A stretch of 64,000 bases of DNA, from NCBI RefSeq assembly GCF_900104255.1, contig NZ_FNKZ01000001.1, positions 1,394,001 to 1,458,000 on the forward strand. Direction: 5' to 3'. The position numbers and the translations under genes are program-made. Below the pieces are notes generated by a model. It was not told where the DNA came from. It saw nothing but the letters and a program-made list of their open reading frames with translations, and made no database searches. The stretch is from Pseudoxanthomonas sp. CF385. GTDB taxonomy: Bacteria; Pseudomonadota; Gammaproteobacteria; Xanthomonadales; Xanthomonadaceae. Positions 56,098 to 64,000 of this stretch are shown piece by piece; position 1 is the first letter of the stretch, and each line of letters begins with the position of its first letter.

Positions 56098-58512
56098 GTG
56101 GACCACAAGGACGCAGCACCTGCCGGCGAACCCGCCGGCACCGACCACGACAGGGGACTGAAGCGCCTGCCCGCCCGGGTGATGGCGCTGATGCTGCTGT
56201 CTGCGCTGGGTGCGCTGCTGACCGCCGCGATCCTCGAGACCCAGGCCGGTGCGACCGCCTACATCATCGGCGAGAGCCACTGGTCCAAGGCGCAGCAGCG
56301 GGCCGTGCACAGTCTCTACCGCTACGTCAGCCAGGGCGATCCGGCCGACCTGCTGGAGGCACGCACCGCCCTGCAGGTGCCGCTGGGCGACCGTGCGGCA
56401 CGGCTGGCGCTGGAACAGGATCCCGTGGACGTGGCCGCCGCGCGCGCCGGTTTCCTGCAGGGCGGCAATGCGCCCGGCAATCTCGATCGCCTGATCCGGA
56501 TGTACCGCGTGCTCAGCGACGCACCGTACTTCCGCGACTCCGTCCGCCTGTGGCGCGAGGCGGAAGTGGAAATCCTGCACCTGGTGCGCCTGGCCGACGA
56601 ACTGGAGGCGCAGCGGTCCGCGGGCCGTCTCGACGCCGGCGAGGTGGCGGCCTACCAGCGCGAGCTGACGGCCATCGATGCCCGCGTGCGTCCGCGCGAG
56701 ATCGCGTTCTCGCGTTCGCTGGCCGACGGCGCGGACTTCATGCGGCACGTGCTGCTGGCGCTGAGCGCGCTGGCCTTCCTGGTGCTGTGCGCGTACGCGC
56801 TGCATGTGATGCGGAAGACGCTGCGGCGCGTGCGCGAGACGGAGAGCGAATTCCGCATGGCCTTCCACCAGTCCGCGGTGGGTATGCTGAAGCTCGACCG
56901 CGACGGCCGCTTCACCCAGGCCAACGAAGCGCTCGCGCAGATCCTGGGCCGGCCGCTGCAGGAGATCCGCACACTGCGGCTGCACGACGTACTGCATGCC
57001 GACGACATGCGGCTGGATGCGCATGACGGGATCGATTGGGACCGCCTGCTGGAACCCGGCGAGCGCCGACTGGTGCGCCAGGATGGCGAGGTGCGCTGGG
57101 TCCGCTGGACCGCGTCGGTGGTTGCGGCACGCGCGGATCAGTACGGGCGCTTCTTCGTGCTGATGGAGGACGTCTCCGACGCGCACGAACTCGCCAGCGA
57201 GATCGCGCACCAGGCCAGCCACGACGAACTCACCGGGCTCATCAACCGTCGCGAGATCGCCCGCCGGCTCGGCTGCGCGCTGGGCCAGGCGCGCGGCTGT
57301 GCGGGGCGGCATACGCTCTGCTACATCGACCTGGACCAGTTCAAGCTGGTCAACGACACCTGCGGCCACGAAGCCGGCGATCGCTTCCTGTGCCATTTCG
57401 CCAGCCGGGTCGCATCCCAGCTGCGCCGTGACGACTGGCTGGGCCGGCTGGGGGGCGACGAGTTCGCGATCCTGCTGCACGACACCACGCTGGAAGAAGC
57501 CGAAGCCGCGATGGCGCGCATCCACGCCTCGCTGGCGGATGCCTCGTTCCAGTGGAGCGGTCGCGCGTTCGGGCTGAACTGCAGCATCGGCGTGGCCGAG
57601 ATCAACGATGCGGCGGTGGACGTGGACTGGTTGCTGCGCGCGGCCGACGCGGCGTGCTACATGGCCAAGGAGGAAGGCCGCAACCGCATCCGCTGCTACC
57701 GCGATTCCGACCCCAGCCTCTCGCGCCGCCGGCAGGAACTGGAATGGGTGGCGCATACGCAACTGGCGATCGCGGAGGACCGGCTGCTGCTGTACGCGCA
57801 GCAGATCGTCGCGCTCGACGGCAGCGACCGCCTGCAGTACGAAGTGCTGGTGCGCCTGCGCGACCGCGAAGGCCGCGTGCACGCGCCGGGCATGTTCCTG
57901 CCGGCGATGGAGCGCTACGGGCAGGGCATGGCCGTGGATCGCTACGTCATGGACGCCGTATGCCGGCATTTCGCGCGCCATCCGGCGCAGCTGGCGCGCG
58001 TGGAGCTGTGCCACGTGAACGTCTCCGCGCAGTCGATCGCCGACCCGGCCTTCCACGACCACGTGAACCTGCTGCTGGACCGGCATCCCGGCATGGCGCA
58101 GCGGCTGTGCTTCGAGATCACCGAGACCGCGGTGATCGCCAACCTGGACGATGCCTGCCGTTTCATCGACGGCATGCGCGCACGCGGCTGCTGCATCGCG
58201 CTGGACGATTTCGGCAGCGGCCTGTCCTCGTTCGGCTATCTCAAGCGCCTGGCCGTGGACATCCTCAAGATCGACGGCGCCTTCATCCGCGACCTGGCCA
58301 AGGGCGAATCCGACCTCGCCCTGGTGCGTTCGATGAGCCAGATGGGCCAGGCGCTGGGCAAGGTGACCATCGCCGAATGGGTGGAGTCGGAGGCGGTGAT
58401 GGCGCAGCTGCGCGAGGTCGGCATCGGCTACGTGCAGGGCTATGCGGTGCACGTGCCGTGCCCGCTGGAGGCCCTGGCCGCGGTCGATGAGCCGGTGGTG
58501 GAGCCCGCCTGA
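56098..58512 (+). CDS. Membrane PAS-GGDEF-EAL protein
   Basis: 804 residues. Two hydrophobic segments (about 28-50 and 218-240) flank a periplasmic helical sensor. A PAS domain (about 255-360, AFHQSAVGMLKLDRDGRFTQAN) precedes GGDEF (GGDEF near residue 452, intact) and EAL. The EAL loop reads EVL near residue 582, a tolerated variant, with LDDFGSGLSSF and EWVES present. Both cyclase and phosphodiesterase activity are possible. GTG start with GGGAG at the right distance. Confidence 0.93.
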   Translation: MDHKDAAPAGEPAGTDHDRGLKRLPARVMALMLLSALGALLTAAILETQAGATAYIIGESHWSKAQQRAVHSLYRYVSQGDPADLLEARTALQVPLGDRAARLALEQDPVDVAAARAGFLQGGNAPGNLDRLIRMYRVLSDAPYFRDSVRLWREAEVEILHLVRLADELEAQRSAGRLDAGEVAAYQRELTAIDARVRPREIAFSRSLADGADFMRHVLLALSALAFLVLCAYALHVMRKTLRRVRETESEFRMAFHQSAVGMLKLDRDGRFTQANEALAQILGRPLQEIRTLRLHDVLHADDMRLDAHDGIDWDRLLEPGERRLVRQDGEVRWVRWTASVVAARADQYGRFFVLMEDVSDAHELASEIAHQASHDELTGLINRREIARRLGCALGQARGCAGRHTLCYIDLDQFKLVNDTCGHEAGDRFLCHFASRVASQLRRDDWLGRLGGDEFAILLHDTTLEEAEAAMARIHASLADASFQWSGRAFGLNCSIGVAEINDAAVDVDWLLRAADAACYMAKEEGRNRIRCYRDSDPSLSRRRQELEWVAHTQLAIAEDRLLLYAQQIVALDGSDRLQYEVLVRLRDREGRVHAPGMFLPAMERYGQGMAVDRYVMDAVCRHFARHPAQLARVELCHVNVSAQSIADPAFHDHVNLLLDRHPGMAQRLCFEITETAVIANLDDACRFIDGMRARGCCIALDDFGSGLSSFGYLKRLAVDILKIDGAFIRDLAKGESDLALVRSMSQMGQALGKVTIAEWVESEAVMAQLREVGIGYVQGYAVHVPCPLEALAAVDEPVVEPA

Positions 58513-58558
58513 GCGCGCAGCCGGCGACGCGGGGCGGCCGATCCCGGATAATGGCGGC

Positions 58559-59278
58559 ATGACCGTCCGCCTCAACAAGTACATCGCCGAAACCGGCTTC
58601 TGTTCCCGCCGCGAGGCCGACCGCCTGCTCGCCGAACGGCGCGTCACCGTCAACGGCATCGTCGCCGGCACCGGCGCGGTGGTGGGCGAGGGCGACGAGG
58701 TGCTCGTCGATGGCCAGTCGCTGAAGGTGCGCGCGGTGAAGGCCGGCAAGCGCCGACACGTCTACATCGTGCTGAACAAGCCGGTCGGCATCACCTGCAC
58801 GACCGAATCCTCGGTGAAGGACAACATCGTCGACTTCATCGGCCACGAGCAGCGCATCTTCCCGATCGGACGGCTCGACAAGGATTCGGAAGGCCTGATC
58901 CTGCTGACCAGCAACGGCGACATCGTCAACCAGATCCTGCGCGCGGAGAACCGCCACGAGAAGGAGTACCTGGTGGCGGTGAACAAGCCGGTCACCGACG
59001 AGTTCCTGCGCGGTATGGCGCGCGGCGTGCGCGTGCACCACGAGATGACGCTGCCGTGCCGGACCAGCCGGATCGCCAAGTTCGGCTTCCGCATCATCCT
59101 GACCCAGGGCCTGAACCGGCAGATCCGCCTGATGGCCGCGGCGTTCGATTACCGCGTGACCCAGCTCCGGCGCGTCCGCATCGACAACGTCAAGCTGGGG
59201 GACCTGAAACCCGGACGCTGGCGCAATCTGACCGACCAGGAACTGCGCGGCCTGCTGCCGCAGCAGGATGTCTGGTAG
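58559..59278 (+). CDS. rluF: 23S rRNA pseudouridine synthase RluF-type
   Basis: 239 residues. The N-terminal S4 domain (MTVRLNKYIAETGFCSRREADRLL) is followed by the RsuA/RluE/F catalytic region with Asp107 in IGRLDKDSEGL. RluF makes pseudouridine at 23S rRNA position 2604. E. coli RluF is about 290 residues; the missing C-terminal tail is common. Assignment to RluF rather than RluB is from the FPIGRLDKDSEGLILL and LNRQIRLM blocks. Confidence 0.88.
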   Translation: MTVRLNKYIAETGFCSRREADRLLAERRVTVNGIVAGTGAVVGEGDEVLVDGQSLKVRAVKAGKRRHVYIVLNKPVGITCTTESSVKDNIVDFIGHEQRIFPIGRLDKDSEGLILLTSNGDIVNQILRAENRHEKEYLVAVNKPVTDEFLRGMARGVRVHHEMTLPCRTSRIAKFGFRIILTQGLNRQIRLMAAAFDYRVTQLRRVRIDNVKLGDLKPGRWRNLTDQELRGLLPQQDVW

Positions 59279-59367
59279 GGGTAGCGTGACCGGGGTCGCG
59301 TTAGCGCGGCTTACCTTTGCGGCAAACGCAGGCATACTGCGCGCGACTCCAGACCCTGATTGCCGGC

Positions 59368-60441
59368 ATGAGCAAACCGCCCAAGCCCGACAACGAAGAA
59401 CAACGCCTTGCTGCGCTGCGCAGCTTCGACATCCTCGACAGCGAACCCGAACGCGCGTTCGATGATCTGGTCCGCATCGCCGCCGGCATCTGCGGCGTGC
59501 CGATGGCGGCGGTGACGCTGATCGACCGCGACCGCCAGTGGTTCAAGGCGCAGGTCGGGATGGAGAGCCCGGATCCGTCGCTGGAGACCTCGTTCTGCGC
59601 GCACACCGTGCTGGATCCCGGCGCGGCGACCGTGGTGTCCGATGCGACCCGCGACACCCGCTTCGCCGACAATCCGCTGGTGACCGCGGCGAACGGCATC
59701 CGCTTCTACGCCGGCGCGCCGCTGGTGACGCAGGAAGGCTTCGCGCTGGGCGCGTTGTGCGTGGTGGACGACCAACCGCACGAACTGGCGCCGTTCCAGC
59801 TGCAGGCGCTGGATGCGCTGTCGCGGCAGATCGTCCAGTTGCTGGAGCTGCGCCGCGTCAGCAAGCAGCTGCGGCACCAGTTGCACGAGCGCGACTGGTA
59901 CGAGCAGCAGATGCAGCTCTACCAGGACCAGCTGGAACAGCAGAACGCCGATCTTTCGGAACAGACGCGCACCGATCCGCTGACCGGGCTGCCGAACCGG
60001 CGCGCCTTCACCGCCGCGCTGGACGGCGCCATGCAGAAGGCGGCGCAGAGCGGCGATCCGCTCGCCGTCGCGGTGCTGGACGTGGACCACTTCAAGACGG
60101 TCAACGACATCCACGGCCACGACGAGGGCGACCGCGTGCTGGTGGCGCTGGCCGACATGCTGAAAGCGCAGGCGGCCGGCCGCGGCCTGGCTGCGCGCCA
60201 CGGCGGCGAGGAGTTCGTCATCCTGATGCCGGGCGCCACCCTGGAAGAAGCGCGCCTGCAATGCGAATTCATGCGCCAGAGCGTGGGCCTGCTGCCGATG
60301 GGCCTGCCGATCTCGGTCAGCATCGGCCTGGCCGCGCGTCTGCGCGACGACACCGCCGAGACCATGTTCCGTCGCGCCGACCAGGCGTTGTACGAGGCCA
60401 AGCGCAGCGGCCGTGACCGCGTGGTGGTGGCCGCCGCCTGA
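59368..60441 (+). CDS. Cytosolic GAF-GGDEF diguanylate cyclase
   Basis: 357 residues, no membrane segment. The GAF domain (residues about 25-165) starts with the family opening RLAALRSFDILDSEPE and contains FCAHTVLDPG and FYAGAPL. A coiled-coil of about 30 residues (LHERDWYEQQMQLYQDQLEQ) links it to a GGDEF domain with active loop GGEEF at 279-283. The GAF likely binds a small ligand. The stop precedes an FNR-type box and the universal stress gene. Confidence 0.93.
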   Translation: MSKPPKPDNEEQRLAALRSFDILDSEPERAFDDLVRIAAGICGVPMAAVTLIDRDRQWFKAQVGMESPDPSLETSFCAHTVLDPGAATVVSDATRDTRFADNPLVTAANGIRFYAGAPLVTQEGFALGALCVVDDQPHELAPFQLQALDALSRQIVQLLELRRVSKQLRHQLHERDWYEQQMQLYQDQLEQQNADLSEQTRTDPLTGLPNRRAFTAALDGAMQKAAQSGDPLAVAVLDVDHFKTVNDIHGHDEGDRVLVALADMLKAQAAGRGLAARHGGEEFVILMPGATLEEARLQCEFMRQSVGLLPMGLPISVSIGLAARLRDDTAETMFRRADQALYEAKRSGRDRVVVAAA

Positions 60442-60442
60442 G

Positions 60443-60456
60443 TTGATCGGGATCAA
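60443..60456 (+). promoter_or_regulatory. FNR/Anr-type box upstream of the universal stress gene
   Basis: TTGATCGGGATCAA is a perfect FNR consensus (TTGAT-N4-ATCAA). It lies 74 bp before the universal stress ATG, with a weak -10-like CATCCT at 60479-60484 that would place the box at -41.5. Confidence 0.75.
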
Positions 60457-60529
60457 TGCGGGCTGCGTCAGGGCGACGCATCCTGCCTCCGTCGGCGGCG
60501 CACGGTGCGCCCGCCCCCAACGGAGCACG

Positions 60530-60955
60530 ATGATGAAGATCATGTTGGCCGTGGACGGAAGCGAGATCGGCCTGGCGGCTGTCCGCCACCTGGTGCAGTT
60601 GAGCGCGTCGTTGGCGGAGACGCCGACCGTCATCCTGTTGTATGTCGATCCGCCGCTGCTGCGGTCGGTCGCCCTCGAGCTGGGCAGCGACGGCGTGGAG
60701 CGCTACCACGCGGAGAACGGCGCCTATGCGCTGAAGAAGGCGCGGACCGCCCTCAAGCGCGCGCAGATCCCGTTCGTCGAAAAAGTGCTGGTCGGCGAGC
60801 CCGCCGAGAGCATCGTCAAGCAGGCGAAGGCCGGCAAGGCCGACCTGGTGGTGATGGGCACGCACGGCCGCGGTGCGCTGAAGCAGCTGTTCGTTGGCTC
60901 GGTGGCGCTGAAGGTGATCGCGACCAGCCCGGTGCCGGTGGTGGTCGCCCGCTGA
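60530..60955 (+). CDS. Universal stress protein (UspA family)
   Basis: 141 residues, one Usp domain. Start IMLAVDGSEIG and nucleotide-binding motif MGTHGRGALKQLFVGSVA indicate the ATP-binding class. Usp proteins support survival under oxygen limitation or stationary phase. RBS CGGAG precedes the ATG; two ATGs in a row. The FNR-type box upstream fits induction when oxygen is low. Confidence 0.93.
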   Translation: MMKIMLAVDGSEIGLAAVRHLVQLSASLAETPTVILLYVDPPLLRSVALELGSDGVERYHAENGAYALKKARTALKRAQIPFVEKVLVGEPAESIVKQAKAGKADLVVMGTHGRGALKQLFVGSVALKVIATSPVPVVVAR

Positions 60956-60961
60956 GGTGCG

Positions 60962-61909
60962 TCAGTCGACGATGCCTTTCGCCTCGGAGGTGCCCAGCAC
61001 CTCCGGGTGCTCGATGCGCTTCTTGCGCTGGCTCAGCGGGTGCAGGAACACCGCGGCCAGGATGATGCCGACGCCGAGGTAGAACAGCGGGGTCAGTTCG
61101 CGCTGTTCGCCCAGCAGCACGATGGCGAGCACGATGGCGTAGACCGGCTCCAGGTTGGTGACCAGCTGCACGCCATAGGCGCTCAGGTGCTTCAGCGCGA
61201 CCAGCGACAGCGCGAACGGCAGCAGCGTGCAGGCCAGCGACAGGATCACCAGCAGTACGCCGTCCTTGAGGCCGGGCAGCACGAACAGGTCGCCGGCGAA
61301 GGCGGGGAACAGCATCGGCATCAGCGGTGCGAGCGCGGTCAGCAGCAAGGTGCCCGCACCCAGCTCGAGCCCGGTGATGGTCAGCGGTTCGCCGTGGTCG
61401 ATCAGGCGCTTGTTGAGCGGGCCGAACACCGCGACGAGCAATGCCGACAGCGCGCCGACCAGCACACCCAGGCGCATGCCATCGGGAATGCCGCCGACCA
61501 CCAGTGCCACGCCCGGCAGCACCGCGATCCCGAACAGCAGTTCGCGCCACGAGAACGGGCGGCGGGTGAGCCAGGGCTCGATCACCGAGGTGAAGGCGGG
61601 CGCCAGGGCGATGCAGGTCACCGCGACCGACGCATTGGACAGCTTGATGGCCCCGTAGAACGTCAGCCAATGCAGGGCGACGATCAGGCCGATGCCGCAG
61701 TACGCCAGCACCAGCTTCAGCGGCATCGCGCGCAGACCACGCCAGACGCGCGGCAGCAGCGCCAGCGCCGCGACCACGATCAGCATGCGCCACCACACCA
61801 GCGGCAGCGCGGAGAGGCTGATCATCTTGCCCAGGATGGGGGTGAAGCCCCACAGCAGCACGCACAGGTGGATCTGCAGCTGGGCATTGGCGGTCGGTGT
61901 CATCGGCAT
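60962..61909 (-). CDS. EamA/DMT-family transporter
   Basis: 315 residues with ten hydrophobic segments in two EamA halves; the second half has a typical PVYAIVLAIVLLGEQREL end. DMT proteins export amino acids, purines or other metabolites; the substrate is unknown. Convergent with the universal stress gene. An alternative start at 61936 adds 9 residues. Confidence 0.9.
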   Translation of the reverse strand: MPMTPTANAQLQIHLCVLLWGFTPILGKMISLSALPLVWWRMLIVVAALALLPRVWRGLRAMPLKLVLAYCGIGLIVALHWLTFYGAIKLSNASVAVTCIALAPAFTSVIEPWLTRRPFSWRELLFGIAVLPGVALVVGGIPDGMRLGVLVGALSALLVAVFGPLNKRLIDHGEPLTITGLELGAGTLLLTALAPLMPMLFPAFAGDLFVLPGLKDGVLLVILSLACTLLPFALSLVALKHLSAYGVQLVTNLEPVYAIVLAIVLLGEQRELTPLFYLGVGIILAAVFLHPLSQRKKRIEHPEVLGTSEAKGIVD

Positions 61910-62010
61910 GCGTGCATTGTCGCCGAAGCGCCGCATGGCTGGCGATCAGACCACTCCCGACCGGACGCCTGGCATGGCAAGCTGGCAGGACCGTGGATCG
62001 AGGATGACCG

Positions 62011-62661
62011 ATGTCGCCCGCACGCCTGTCCGCCGCCTCCCGCATCTCCGCCGGCATCGTCGGCGCACTGTCGCTGGCCGCGTTGCTCCTGCAATACGTG
62101 CTGCTGGTGCAGCTGACCCGCGACAATGTCGGCGTGGCATTCGGCACGCTGCGCTTCTTCAGCTACTTCACCATCCTCAGCAATATCGCGGTGGTGGCGG
62201 TGGCCTGGACGGCCGCTGCAGGCGGGACGGGCTTCTTCGCGCGTCCGCGCGTGCGGGCGGCGGTGGCGCTCTATATCGGCGTCACCGGCTGCATCTACTT
62301 CTTCATCCTGCGCCATCTGTGGCAGCCGCAGGGCGCGCAATGGTGGGCCGATACCGGGCTGCACTACGCCGCACCGCTGGCCTATTGCGCATGGTGGCTG
62401 GCCTGCGTGCCGCACGGGACCCTGAGCGCGCGCGACGTGTTGGCGTGGTTGTCGTTCCCGCTGGCCTACGTGATCTGGGTGTTCGTGCGCGGGGCCTGGG
62501 TGGGCGAATACCCGTATCCCTTCATCGACGTCGGCCAGCTGGGCTGGGCGCGCGTGGGCGTGAACGCCGTGGGCGTGCTGGGCGTCTTCGTCGTGTTGGG
62601 ACTGGTGTTGCTGGGGCTGGATCGCATGCTCGGCCGGGGTCGGCGTCCGCTGCCGCCCTGA
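62011..62661 (+). CDS. Pr6Pr-family membrane protein
   Basis: 216 residues with six hydrophobic segments and the family features RFFSYFTILSNIAVVAV and the closing AWVGEYPYPFIDVGQLG. Pr6Pr proteins are six-helix membrane proteins, partly related to FAR-17a/AIG1, with no confirmed function in bacteria. Divergent from the DMT gene, 101 bp apart. Confidence 0.85.
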   Translation: MSPARLSAASRISAGIVGALSLAALLLQYVLLVQLTRDNVGVAFGTLRFFSYFTILSNIAVVAVAWTAAAGGTGFFARPRVRAAVALYIGVTGCIYFFILRHLWQPQGAQWWADTGLHYAAPLAYCAWWLACVPHGTLSARDVLAWLSFPLAYVIWVFVRGAWVGEYPYPFIDVGQLGWARVGVNAVGVLGVFVVLGLVLLGLDRMLGRGRRPLPP

Positions 62662-62722
62662 ACTGGACGAAGGCGTGGCCGCATGCGATGGTCGCCCGCC
62701 GCCCCGTTTCGACCTCCCTTGC

Positions 62723-64000
62723 ATGAACGCCTCCGCCGCCCCCGTCCATCGTCCCTTCGACCGGCGCGACGCGAAGACGCTCGGCCTGTCGGCGTTGGGC
62801 GGCGCGCTGGAGTTCTACGACTTCGTGGTGTTCGTGTTCTTCGCCAAGACGCTGGGGGCGTTGTTCTTCCCGCCCGGCACGGCGCCCTGGCTTGCACAGC
62901 TGCAGGTGTACGGCATCTTCGCCGCGGGTTACGTGGCGCGCCCGCTCGGCGGCATCGTGATGGCGCACTTCGGCGACCGGCTGGGGCGCAAGCGCATGTT
63001 CACGCTCAGCGTCTTCATGATGTCGGTGCCGACGCTGCTGATCGGCCTGCTGCCGACGCACGCGCAGGTCGGTCTGCTGGCGCCGTTGCTGCTGCTGGCG
63101 ATGCGGATCGTGCAGGGCATCGCCGTCGGTGGCGAAGTGCCCGGCGCTTGGGTCTTCGTGGCCGAACACGTGCCGCGCAGCCGCGTCGGCATCGCCTGCG
63201 CGACGCTGACGGCGGGCCTGACTGCCGGCATCCTGATCGGCTCGCTGCTGGCGGCGTGGATCAATGCGCGTTACAGCGCCGCCGAGGTGCAGGCCTGGGT
63301 GTGGCGCGTGCCGTTCCTGCTCGGCGGCGTGTTCGGCTTCATCGCCGTGTGGCTGCGGCGCTGGCTGGAGGAGACGCCGGTGTTCGTCGAAATGCGCGAA
63401 CGCCGGCAACTGGCGCGACGCATGCCGGTGAAACAGGTGCTGGCGGCGCATCGGCCGGCTGTGGTGCTGTCGATCCTCGCGTCCTGGCAGCTGACCGCGG
63501 CGATCGTGGTCGTCGTGCTGCTGACGCCGACCCTGGTGCAGACCAGCTTCGGCATCGCGCCCGCGGTCGCGTTCCGCGGCAACAGCCTGGCGACGCTGGC
63601 GCTGGTGTTCGGCTGCCTGGCGGCCGGGTGGGCGGTGGACAGGATCGGCGTGGGACGCGCGCTGCTGTCGGGTTCCCTGGGGCTGGTCATCGCCGCTTAC
63701 GCGCTCTACGGCGCGCTGGTGGCGGGCCACGAGGCGCAGTTCGTGGCTTGGTACACGCTGGCCGGATTCTGCTGCGGCGTGGTCGGGGTGACGCCGGCGC
63801 TGATGGTCGCGGCGTTTCCGCCGGACGTGCGCTTCTCCGGCCTGTCGTTCTCGTACAACGTAGCCTATGCGGTGTTCGGCGGACTGACGCCGCCGCTGCT
63901 CGCCTGGTTGTCGAAGGCGTGGGGCCCGCTCGCGCCCGCCCACTATGTGGCGTTCACCTGCCTGGTCGGTGCGGGTGTCGCGGGCTGGATCATCGCGAAG
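62723..64000 (+). CDS. MHS-family major facilitator transporter, 3' end outside window
   Basis: The open frame runs from the ATG to the end of the window: 426 codons and no stop. The sequence has the metabolite:H+ symporter layout: GGALEFYDFVVFVFFA in helix 1, GGIVMAHFGDRLGRKRMF in loop 2-3, and RIVQGIAVGGEVPGAW later. Members carry alpha-ketoglutarate, proline, betaine or related solutes. It lies 61 bp after the Pr6Pr gene on the same strand, probably an independent unit. Confidence 0.93.
   Translation, partial: MNASAAPVHRPFDRRDAKTLGLSALGGALEFYDFVVFVFFAKTLGALFFPPGTAPWLAQLQVYGIFAAGYVARPLGGIVMAHFGDRLGRKRMFTLSVFMMSVPTLLIGLLPTHAQVGLLAPLLLLAMRIVQGIAVGGEVPGAWVFVAEHVPRSRVGIACATLTAGLTAGILIGSLLAAWINARYSAAEVQAWVWRVPFLLGGVFGFIAVWLRRWLEETPVFVEMRERRQLARRMPVKQVLAAHRPAVVLSILASWQLTAAIVVVVLLTPTLVQTSFGIAPAVAFRGNSLATLALVFGCLAAGWAVDRIGVGRALLSGSLGLVIAAYALYGALVAGHEAQFVAWYTLAGFCCGVVGVTPALMVAAFPPDVRFSGLSFSYNVAYAVFGGLTPPLLAWLSKAWGPLAPAHYVAFTCLVGAGVAGWIIAK

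Noticed and set aside
54946..58749. 1267-codon minus-strand frame
   Set aside because: Antisense to two GGDEF genes, no domain, composition typical of GC-rich shadows.

Overview
The window is about 64 kb of GC-rich, densely coded bacterial chromosome. Gene content points to a gammaproteobacterium of the Xanthomonadaceae, most like Pseudoxanthomonas, Stenotrophomonas or Xanthomonas. The signs are a large TonB-dependent receptor with a candidate Clp/CRP site, a RAYT transposase flanked by REPINs, an Ada-AlkA fusion, several cyclic-di-GMP proteins, and many short divergent or convergent transcription units. This assignment is inference; no rRNA or other marker gene is present. Both ends cut a gene: a serine hydrolase at the left and an MHS-family transporter at the right.

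Region 1 (1-12.7 kb) holds a serine hydrolase, a LytS/LytTR-type two-component pair, alkylation repair (ada-alkA fusion and ogt separated by a REP palindrome), a lipoprotein phosphodiesterase, small secreted proteins, a ThuA-like protein, urocanate hydratase and a TonB-domain protein. A RAYT gene follows, bracketed by two REPINs, then a 42-bp tandem array of terminator-like hairpins and a methyltransferase.

Region 2 (12.7-21.7 kb) is the most coherent functional unit. A seven-gene operon (acyl desaturase, FAD oxidoreductase, DUF1365, cyclopropane fatty acid synthase, DUF1295, a second Cfa-like methyltransferase, lipocalin) has five consecutive stop/start overlaps. Beside it are a secreted protein of unknown function and an ECF sigma/ChrR-type zinc anti-sigma pair. 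Three matching promoter-like sites, TGCATCC-N16-CGTA, lie upstream of the sigma gene, the unknown gene and the operon. I read this as an autoregulated membrane-lipid stress regulon comparable to the RpoE-ChrR singlet-oxygen response.

Region 3 (21.7-28.3 kb) carries an orphan TIR-like/STALD-like protein of the kind seen in nucleotide-signalling defence systems, a radical-SAM plus TIGR03915-type pair of putative DNA repair proteins, and an old-yellow-enzyme/aldo-keto reductase unit divergent from a LysR regulator.

Region 4 (28.3-44.1 kb) has a TonB-dependent receptor, a fused tandem DUF1428 protein, membrane proteins, a GlxA-type regulator, a sterol desaturase-like enzyme, a STAS-like protein behind a hairpin that overlaps its ribosome binding site, a MarR-redoxin unit with a palindromic operator in its promoter, an HD protein, a beta-propeller protein, and a DoxX/LysR divergent pair.

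Region 5 (44.1-64 kb) is rich in cyclic-di-GMP proteins (four genes). It also holds an alpha/beta hydrolase with an exported leader, MAPEG and ClpP-like proteins, a second hairpin array (63-bp period), an S4 protein, a second ECF sigma unit, a DEAD-box helicase, RluF, a universal stress protein behind an FNR-type box, and transporters.

The most unusual signal is the pair of tandem hairpin arrays. Both lie between convergent genes, both have periods divisible by 21, and they share a core (AAAAAG, stem, CAACG, stem, CTTAGTG) in which the stems differ but stay complementary.
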